NCBI GenBank assembly: GCA_016297535.1 | Contig: JAEDGL010000126.1 | Location: 1-7,015, forward strand | Reading direction: 5' to 3' | Length of the DNA: 7,015 bases | Source of the DNA: Clostridia bacterium | GTDB taxonomy: Bacteria > Bacillota > Clostridia > Christensenellales > Aristaeellaceae | Shown: piece by piece, positions 1 to 4,238 of the stretch | How the letters are laid out: every line of letters begins with the position of its first letter | Position numbering within the stretch: position 1 is the stretch's first letter | Program-made: the position numbers and the translations under genes | Notes under the pieces: model-generated | What the model was told of the DNA's origin: nothing | The model's input: only the letters and a program-made list of their open reading frames with translations | Databases searched by the model: none

Positions 1-101
1 TTGCCCGCAATCCCCGCACCGGCGAGCAGATCGAGATCGAAGCTTCCAAGGCTCCCGTTTTCAAGGCTGGCAAGGCCCTGAAGGACAGCGTGAACAAGTA
101 A
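1..101 (+). CDS. hup: HU-family DNA-binding protein, C-terminal fragment (5' end outside window)
   Basis: This is the last 32 codons of a bacterial HU nucleoid protein; the gene starts before the window. The frame from base 3 reads ARNPRTGEQIEIEASKAPVF followed by KAGKALKDSVNK and a TAA stop at 99-101. This is the characteristic HU/IHF C-terminus: the RNPRTGE stretch lies at the tip of the DNA-binding beta arm, and the KxxPxFKxGKxLK stretch leads into the final helix. HU is a small dimeric protein that bends and compacts DNA. I see only the C-terminal third, so length, start and promoter cannot be judged. IHF is unlikely in a Firmicute and the residues fit HU. A strong terminator follows 38 nt after the stop, so this gene ends its transcription unit. 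Confidence 0.93.
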   Translation, partial: ARNPRTGEQIEIEASKAPVFKAGKALKDSVNK

Positions 102-110
102 GGGTTTTTT

Positions 111-125
111 CCCCTTGTCAAGGGG
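111..125 (+). repeat. Small perfect inverted repeat after the HU stop codon
   Basis: CCCCTT-GTC-AAGGGG forms a 6-bp stem with a 3-nt loop, just after a run of six T at 105-110. It has no T tract on its 3' side, so it is not itself an intrinsic terminator on the plus strand. On the minus strand it is followed by A residues. It may protect the 3' end of the hup transcript or be incidental. Confidence 0.4.
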
Positions 126-139
126 TACCGCACCCTGTT

Positions 140-173
140 CCCACCTCTGCACATTGCGCAGAGGTGGGTTTTT
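140..173 (+). terminator. Rho-independent terminator of the HU gene
   Basis: The arm CCCACCTCTGC (140-150) and its perfect reverse complement GCAGAGGTGGG (158-168) form an 11-bp stem around a 7-nt loop, followed directly by TTTTT (169-173). This is a textbook intrinsic terminator for plus-strand transcription from hup. On the minus strand there is no T tract after the stem, so it should not be an efficient terminator for the converging gene at 207-635. Confidence 0.92.
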
Positions 174-206
174 GGTTCTCCTGTTGCCTGACCGGGCGCC
201 CTGCGC

Positions 207-635
207 CTATTTGATTCCGCCCACAATCGCCCCGCAGATACCGCCCCCAGCAACCCCCATGGCGATATCGCTGAGATAGGCGGTCCATGGCAGCTGCTGG
301 CCGGAGAGAATGGCAAAAAGCCCAACACCAAGCGCCATGTAGCACACGCCAAGCAGTGCGCCGTAGAGCAGCCCTTTTTCGCAGGTGCGTCCCAGCATTA
401 CCTTAACGCCGATAAAGATGGAGGCCAGCTTGATGAGCTGGTTGACAATGCGGATGGCCGAATCGCTGGGCTTGAGCCATTGCATGAGCAGGGCGAAAAC
501 AAGTACGCATACAAGCGTTGCGCCAATGGCAACCAGCAGGCCTCGCAGCAGCTGAGCCCACAGGTTTTTCTGCCGGTAACGGCGTGAACGCTTGCGTGTG
601 GTGCGGCTGGCTCCGGGCGTTGTATAACTGGACAT
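207..635 (-). CDS. TIGR04086 family (YrzE-like) four-helix membrane protein
   Basis: The product is a 142-aa integral membrane protein of unknown function. A basic, hydrophilic N-terminus (residues 1-25, rich in Arg and Lys) suggests a cytoplasmic tail. Four hydrophobic segments follow, at about 28-53, 62-81, 88-111 and 120-141; the last is glycine-rich (GVAGGGICGAIVGG). The length, topology and glycine-rich last helix fit the TIGR04086 family, which includes B. subtilis YrzE, and that family is commonly encoded next to yajC, as here. The ATG at 635-633 is supported by GGGAGG (649-644) 8 nt upstream. This ribosome binding site lies inside the 3' arm of a long hairpin (see 638-689), so translation may depend on melting that structure. 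The gene follows yajC on the same strand and is convergent with hup. No strong terminator is visible after it; only a 5-bp GGCGC/GCGCC stem (195-207) without a T tract overlaps its stop. Family assignment is from pattern recognition, and the biochemical role is unknown. Confidence 0.8.
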   Translation of the reverse strand: MSSYTTPGASRTTRKRSRRYRQKNLWAQLLRGLLVAIGATLVCVLVFALLMQWLKPSDSAIRIVNQLIKLASIFIGVKVMLGRTCEKGLLYGALLGVCYMALGVGLFAILSGQQLPWTAYLSDIAMGVAGGGICGAIVGGIK

Positions 636-637
636 CG

Positions 638-689
638 AAAAAACCTCCCTTGTTCGCTTTGTACAAGTCTATGCGAACAGGGGAGGTTT
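638..689 (-). promoter_or_regulatory. Terminator-like hairpin that contains the ribosome binding site of the downstream membrane protein gene
   Basis: In the minus-strand RNA, arm AAACCTCCCCTGTTCGC (689-673) pairs with GCGAACAAGGGAGGTTT (657-641) over 17 positions with one C-A mismatch, around a 15-nt loop. The 3' arm runs into six T (643-638), the layout of an intrinsic terminator. The same 3' arm carries GGGAGG (649-644), the Shine-Dalgarno sequence of the gene starting at 635. The structure starts 24 nt after the yajC stop. It could end yajC transcripts, mask the ribosome binding site, or both. The base pairing is visible in the sequence; the regulatory role is inferred. Confidence 0.72.
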
Positions 690-713
690 CATGTTTGCAG
701 CGGTAGCGAACAA

Positions 714-1094
714 TCAGTTCAGCAGCTCGCTGTCGTTTTCAATGGTTACTTCTTCCACATTGCGGATGGCCCAGCGGGCAACAATCAGCTTGGTATTCTC
801 GTTGCTTACGGACAGCTCGATGGTTTCATCCTTGATGCTGGTAATGGTGCCGTAAATGCCGCCGATGGTGCACACGCGGTCGCCGTGCTTGAGCGCGGCC
901 AGCATTTCCTTTACCTTCTTGTCCTTCTTGCGCTGCGGACGGATCAGCATAAAGTAGAACAGCGCAAACATCAGAATCAGGGGGAACAAGGTTCCGATCA
1001 GGGCGCCGACGGGATTCATTTCGCCTGCGACAGCTTCAGCGGCATCGGCGGCGCCGGCAGTAGCTTCGGTTAGAGTCAGAAGCAGTTTTTCCAT
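714..1094 (-). CDS. yajC: Preprotein translocase subunit YajC
   Basis: YajC is a small single-pass membrane protein that associates with SecDF and the SecYEG translocon and assists protein export and insertion. The 126-aa product has a short Ala-rich N-terminal segment (residues 10-25), one transmembrane helix at about 34-51, and then the family hallmark IRPQRKKDKK (51-60). A cytoplasmic domain follows with LKHGDRVCTIGGIYGTI (68-84) and a final conserved-looking segment around 101-116 (TKLIVARWAIRNVEEV). The start at 1094 (ATG) follows AAAGGGG by 9 nt. A longer reading frame begins at 1157, but that start lies inside the -35 box, so it cannot be the true start. A strong promoter lies at 1129-1157. 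In many bacteria yajC follows queA-tgt; here it is first in its unit, followed by a TIGR04086 gene. Identification is confident. Confidence 0.95.
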   Translation of the reverse strand: MEKLLLTLTEATAGAADAAEAVAGEMNPVGALIGTLFPLILMFALFYFMLIRPQRKKDKKVKEMLAALKHGDRVCTIGGIYGTITSIKDETIELSVSNENTKLIVARWAIRNVEEVTIENDSELLN

Positions 1095-1128
1095 GGTTGG
1101 GTACCCCTTTCCAAAAGTCAGTGTGCCA

Positions 1129-1157
1129 ATTATAGCAAATCCGCGCCAAAAGTACAA
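1129..1157 (-). promoter_or_regulatory. Sigma-A-type promoter of yajC
   Basis: On the minus strand, TTGTAC (1157-1152) and a consensus TATAAT (1134-1129) are separated by exactly 17 nt. Transcription would begin near 1122, leaving a leader of about 27 nt before the yajC ATG at 1094. The -10 box is perfect and the -35 box matches TTGACA at four of six positions. Confidence 0.85.
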
Positions 1158-1185
1158 GGGGAAAGTGTGAACAGCCGGTAAAGAA

Positions 1186-1207
1186 ACGGTTTTCAGACGG
1201 TTGAAAA
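1186..1207. repeat. Paired ACGGTT repeats and a TTTTCA/TGAAAA inverted repeat upstream of the yajC promoter
   Basis: ACGGTT occurs at 1186-1191 and again at 1197-1202, 11 bp apart (about one helical turn). Overlapping them, TTTTCA (1190-1195) and TGAAAA (1202-1207) form a perfect 6-bp inverted repeat with a 6-nt spacer. The element lies about 30-50 bp upstream of the -35 box of yajC, where an activator could bind, and between the candidate terminator at 1204-1243 and the promoter. It could equally be part of terminator sequence or chance. Confidence 0.35.
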
Positions 1208-1243
1208 TGCCGGGGAGGGGTCAAAGAGCCAAAGTCCTCCGGC
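1204..1243 (-). terminator. Candidate terminator of the ylbF-like/mltG/U32 operon
   Basis: On the minus strand, 42-76 nt after the stop of the U32 gene, GCCGGAGG (1243-1236) can pair with CCTCCCCGGC (1218-1209). This gives an 8-bp GC-rich stem interrupted by a 2-nt bulge, with a loop of about 17 nt. It is followed by ATTTT (1208-1204). The bulge, long loop and short T tract make it a weaker candidate than the hup terminator, but it is the best one between this operon and the yajC promoter. Confidence 0.42.
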
Positions 1244-1284
1244 TTTGCAATCGACCTAAGCGGCCTGTACGGTGGATTTGGTTG

Positions 1285-2526
1285 CTATTGATGATTCCGA
1301 TTGGGCCCACGCAGCAGATCGCCCTCCTCTACGCGCATGGGTACGGGCACGCGGATCAGCGTGCCGGCAACAGAAGCTGTCTGTACGGATTCCCCGGTTT
1401 GTTCCAGCTTCATGGAGGTAACGGTAAAAGGCCGGGATCCTTCCGGGGTGAGGGCCTCCAGCGTATCGCCTACATAGAAACGGTTTTTCAGCCGGATCAG
1501 CGCTTCGCCGCCTGCCTCGCAGGGTGCGATAAAATCGCCCACGTACTCCATTGTTTGCGAAAAGCCGCCTGCGCCTGCTGCGGGCGTGGGCGCGCCAAAG
1601 TAAAAGCCGGTGTTGCTTTTCCGGTGGCTGGCCTTTTGCAGCTCCTGCATCAGCGCGGGCACAGCGGCGAGGAAGGCTTCGTCGCCTTCGTTTTCCAGAA
1701 TATCCAGCGCGCGGCGATAGGCGGATACAACCGTTGCCACATAGTAAGCGGTTTTCATTCTGCCTTCAATTTTCAGGCTGCTAACGCCTGCGTCACGCAG
1801 CTGATGTAGATGGGGCAGCATGCACAGATCCAGCGCGGAGTACAGATAGGTGCCGCGATCGTCCTCGCAAACAGGCAGGTATTCGCCGGAACGCTTTTCT
1901 TCCATCAGGTGATACTGCCAGCGGCAGGGCTGGGCGCAGGCGCCGCGGTTGCCGCTGCGCCCGGTTAAGGCGCTGCTGAGCAGACAGCGGCCGCTGTAGG
2001 CCACGCACATGGCACCGTGCACAAAGGCTTCCAGCTCAAGCTCCTGGGGCAGCTGCCTGCGCATGGCGGCAATATCCGCCATGCACAGCTCGCGCGACAG
2101 CACAATACGCTGAGCGCCCATGGCCTGATGAAAGTGCGCAGCCGTACGGCTGTTGAGAACATTGGCCTGCGTGCTGATGTGCAGGGGCAGCGCGGGCAGC
2201 TCCTGATGCAGCATCAGCGCCGCGCCCACATCGCTTACAATGGCGGCATCTACGCCCGCGTCCAGCGCATCCCGGGCGGCTTTCAGAAAACCGTCCATAT
2301 CCGCGTCCACAGGCAGTATGTTCATGGTAACGTAAAATTGAACGCCTCCTGCATGGGCAAAGCGCACGGCTTGGCGCAGCTGGGATGCATCAAAATTGCC
2401 TGCAAAGGCGCGCAGGCCATAGCTTTTCATGCCTCCGTACACGGCGTTCGCACCAAAACGCACCGCGGCGCGCAGCTGCTCCATGCCGCCCACGGGGGCA
2501 AGCAGTTCCATCTTTTGTTTGTTCAT
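1285..2526 (-). CDS. Peptidase U32 family protein, probable TrhP-type tRNA hydroxylation enzyme
   Basis: The 413-aa product belongs to the U32 family. The name is historical: characterised members include TrhP (5-hydroxyuridine at tRNA wobble U34) and RlhA (23S rRNA hydroxylation), which are prephenate-linked RNA hydroxylation factors. The N-terminus MELLAPVGGMEQLRAAVRFG and the LELEAFVHGAMC motif (163-174) are typical. Cysteines at 174, 181, 197 and 235 fall in the region where U32 proteins of the UbiU/UbiV group bind an iron-sulfur cluster; C201 is an additional one. TGRSGNRGACAQPCR (188-202) and LKIEGRMKTAYYVATVVSAY (251-270) are further family signatures. Residues from about 325 to the end look like the C-terminal beta-barrel extension of long-form members. 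The ATG at 2526 lies 1 nt after the mltG stop, and a GAGG within the end of mltG is its ribosome binding site, so translation is probably coupled to mltG. B. subtilis carries U32 genes (yrrN, yrrO; TrhP1/TrhP2) near mltG (yrrL), which favours the tRNA role. The exact substrate is inferred. Confidence 0.88.
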   Translation of the reverse strand: MNKQKMELLAPVGGMEQLRAAVRFGANAVYGGMKSYGLRAFAGNFDASQLRQAVRFAHAGGVQFYVTMNILPVDADMDGFLKAARDALDAGVDAAIVSDVGAALMLHQELPALPLHISTQANVLNSRTAAHFHQAMGAQRIVLSRELCMADIAAMRRQLPQELELEAFVHGAMCVAYSGRCLLSSALTGRSGNRGACAQPCRWQYHLMEEKRSGEYLPVCEDDRGTYLYSALDLCMLPHLHQLRDAGVSSLKIEGRMKTAYYVATVVSAYRRALDILENEGDEAFLAAVPALMQELQKASHRKSNTGFYFGAPTPAAGAGGFSQTMEYVGDFIAPCEAGGEALIRLKNRFYVGDTLEALTPEGSRPFTVTSMKLEQTGESVQTASVAGTLIRVPVPMRVEEGDLLRGPNRNHQ

Positions 2527-2527
2527 A

Positions 2528-3718
2528 TTACATGCCTCGTTCTGCGTCGTAAGCCTGCCACAGCGGCGCGTAGATGGCTACGGCACGCTCGTGCTCGTCC
2601 AGCGTGCGGCTGAAATGCAGCTCGCCCGTATCCGGATCCTTGCTGCAGAAAAACAGGTAGTTTTCCGCCACGTAGCTTTCATCCGGGTAAAGCGCGGCGT
2701 TGATGGCCTCCGGGGAGGGGTTGCAGATGGGTCCGACGGGCAGACCGCTTACCCGATAGGTGTTGTAGGGAGAATCCACCGCAAGGTCGCTGGCACGCAG
2801 GCTCATACGGCGTTCGCCGGTAACGTAGTGGATGGTCGGGTCGCTTTCCAGCTTCATCTTTTTGGCCAGACGGTTGTGGAATACGGCGGATACCTTGGCA
2901 AAGTCCGCTTTTTTGGCCTCCTTTTCGATGATGGAGGCAAGAATCAGCACCTCGTCCATGGTCATGTTCAGCTCATCCGCCCGTGCCTGCCAGTCGGCCG
3001 TGAAAACCTTGTCCGTTTGAGAAAGCAGCTTGCGGATAATGCTCAGCGGCGTTGCGTTTGTGTAGATTTCGTAGGTGTTGGGAGCCAGGTAGCCTTCCAG
3101 CAGGTATTTGCGCCCGTCGATCGTGCCTTTGCGCAATAGCTCGTCCACGTAGTAGTAGTCGGTAACCCCCTCGCCGCTGCGGCAGATGCTGAGAAACTCG
3201 CTCTCATCCGTAAATACGCCCAGTCCCTTCAGATAGGCGGCGATGTTTTCGATGGTTTCGCCGGGAATGATGGTAATATCCGTGGTCAGCGGGTGGCCGT
3301 CGCCGGTGGTAAGCAGGTCGGCAATTTCAAAGATATCCATGCTGCGCTTGATCAGGTAGTCGCCTGCCTGGATTTTTTGACCAAGGCCCGCAAAATCGCA
3401 ATAGTATTTGAAGAAGGTGCTGTTTTTGATCAGCCCCTGGGATTCCAGGTTTTTGGATACGCGGGTCAGGCTGTTGCCGCTTTCCACGGAAAAGGCAATT
3501 TCGTTCTCATCCGCAGGGTCGATGGGGCTGAGAAACGCATCGTTCACCTTTTGCCATACAACGGATACGACGCCGAAAACAATCATCAGTGCCGCGATGA
3601 ACACCAGCGCCGGACGCAGAATGCGCCAAAGCGCGCTGTACCAGTAAAAGCCGTATTCGCGCTCATCGCGCAGGCTTTCGTGGTCGTAATCCCTGTTGCG
3701 GTCGTACTTGTGCCGCAT
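2528..3718 (-). CDS. mltG: Endolytic transglycosylase MltG (YceG-like)
   Basis: MltG cleaves nascent peptidoglycan strands at the outer face of the membrane and is thought to set glycan chain length by ending polymerisation. The 396-aa product has a charged cytoplasmic N-terminus (1-33) and one transmembrane helix (about 34-55). A small LysM-like region follows (about 74-135, with VESGNSLTRVSKNLESQGLI and IQAGDYLIKRSMD). The YceG catalytic domain contains LEGYLAPNTYEI (207-218), ASIIEKE (261-267, whose E265 probably corresponds to the catalytic Glu), SDPTIHYVTG (292-301), DSPYNTYRVSGLPVGPICNPS (315-335) and NYLFFCS (353-359). The ATG at 3718 follows AGGAGGG with 5 nt spacing. The ribosome binding site overlaps the stop of the upstream ylbF-like gene, and the gap is only 11 nt. 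The stop is followed after 1 nt by the U32 gene. All expected domains are present and the length is normal, so the gene appears intact. Confidence 0.95.
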   Translation of the reverse strand: MRHKYDRNRDYDHESLRDEREYGFYWYSALWRILRPALVFIAALMIVFGVVSVVWQKVNDAFLSPIDPADENEIAFSVESGNSLTRVSKNLESQGLIKNSTFFKYYCDFAGLGQKIQAGDYLIKRSMDIFEIADLLTTGDGHPLTTDITIIPGETIENIAAYLKGLGVFTDESEFLSICRSGEGVTDYYYVDELLRKGTIDGRKYLLEGYLAPNTYEIYTNATPLSIIRKLLSQTDKVFTADWQARADELNMTMDEVLILASIIEKEAKKADFAKVSAVFHNRLAKKMKLESDPTIHYVTGERRMSLRASDLAVDSPYNTYRVSGLPVGPICNPSPEAINAALYPDESYVAENYLFFCSKDPDTGELHFSRTLDEHERAVAIYAPLWQAYDAERGM

Positions 3719-3729
3719 GCTTTCCCTCC

Positions 3730-4089
3730 TCAGGCTTCGCGCAGTTCAATGTTGATGCCCGCCTCGCCGGTGATTCGCGACATGGTTTGCGCCACCAGCT
3801 GCTGCACGCGCATCTGCGCAAGCAGAAAATCCGTTACTTCCGAGCTTTGGTAAAGCAGTGCGCTAAGCTTTTCAAATTCCGCCGTGTCCTCCTCGCGGGG
3901 CTCGCTTCCGGCCATGGCGGCCATCTGCAGGGCGCTTTGCGCGCGCATAAAGCGATCCAGCAGCCGGCGGTTGACCTCGTCGGCCATTACGCTGCGTTTA
4001 AGCTCCTCGTAAACTTGAAAGGTTTCGGTATTGCGCAGTGCCGTGAGCAGCACATCCGCTGCCTGGGCGACCTCGGTAGGCACGTTCAT
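3730..4089 (-). CDS. YlbF/YmcA family protein (Com_YlbF domain)
   Basis: The product is a 119-aa, mostly helical, soluble protein. The architecture fits the YlbF/YmcA/YheA family: an N-terminal segment with TEVAQAADVLLTALRNTETF then QVYEELKRSVMAD, a central helix NRRLLDRFMRAQSALQMAAM, and a C-terminal helix SEVTDFLLAQMRVQQLVAQT. In B. subtilis, YlbF and YmcA form a complex with YaaT that interacts with RNase Y and is needed for mRNA maturation, competence, biofilm formation and sporulation; YheA is an uncharacterised member of similar length. This protein contains no cysteine. The ATG at 4089 follows AGGAGG by 7 nt; a longer frame reaching 4251 would cross the promoter and the spoIVA start and is rejected. 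It is the first gene of the operon with mltG and the U32 gene, and is divergent from spoIVA. Family membership is likely; which member it represents is uncertain. Confidence 0.8.
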   Translation of the reverse strand: MNVPTEVAQAADVLLTALRNTETFQVYEELKRSVMADEVNRRLLDRFMRAQSALQMAAMAGSEPREEDTAEFEKLSALLYQSSEVTDFLLAQMRVQQLVAQTMSRITGEAGINIELREA

Positions 4090-4125
4090 GACGGTTCCTC
4101 CTGAAAAACAAAAAAGTCCTACCAT

Positions 4126-4154
4126 AGTATAACGCAAACGAAGCAAATTTTCAT
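4126..4154 (-). promoter_or_regulatory. Probable sigma-A-type promoter of the ylbF-like/mltG/U32 operon
   Basis: On the minus strand TATACT (4131-4126) is a good -10 box, and ATGAAA (4154-4149) lies 17 nt upstream as a partial -35 box (four of six positions match TTGACA). The start would be near 4119, giving a leader of about 30 nt that contains a T-rich stretch and the AGGAGG site. The -35 half is weak. Confidence 0.55.
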
Positions 4155-4195
4155 TCCTTTTTTGTACTTTCGCTGATAAACATACCCGGAACAGG

Positions 4196-4228
4196 CTTTG
4201 CATATGGTTTGACAAGCGTAATGCAAGG
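4196..4228 (+). promoter_or_regulatory. Inverted repeat in the spoIVA leader reaching into its ribosome binding site
   Basis: CTTTGCAT (4196-4203) and ATGCAAGG (4221-4228) are complementary, with one T-G wobble, across a 17-nt spacer. The 3' arm overlaps the start of the spoIVA Shine-Dalgarno sequence AAGGAGG (4225-4231). It may be a leader hairpin that limits ribosome access, a binding site for a dimeric regulator, or chance. I could not find a convincing sporulation sigma-E promoter upstream: CATAC at 4181 and CATATGGT at 4201 resemble -10 boxes but lack a matching -35 box at the right distance. Confidence 0.35.
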
Positions 4229-4238
4229 AGGTTTCCGT

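Noticed and set aside
195..207. GGCGC/GCGCC stem at the end of the TIGR04086 gene as a terminator
   Set aside because: The stem is only 5 bp with a 3-nt loop and no T tract on the minus strand, so there is no support for termination.
714..1157. A longer yajC product starting at 1157
   Set aside because: That start codon lies within the -35 hexamer of a near-consensus promoter; the ATG at 1094 has its own Shine-Dalgarno sequence and gives the normal YajC N-terminus.
1192..1201. TTCAGACGGT resembling a neisserial DNA uptake sequence (9 of 10 bases of the reverse complement)
   Set aside because: The organism is a Firmicute, the motif occurs singly and has one mismatch; most likely chance.
1201..1809. 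A 202-codon plus-strand open frame, and similar ones at 2017-2613, 2429-3139 and 3293-3853
   Set aside because: All lie antisense to the U32 gene or mltG, lack family features and ribosome binding sites, and are shadows of codon bias.
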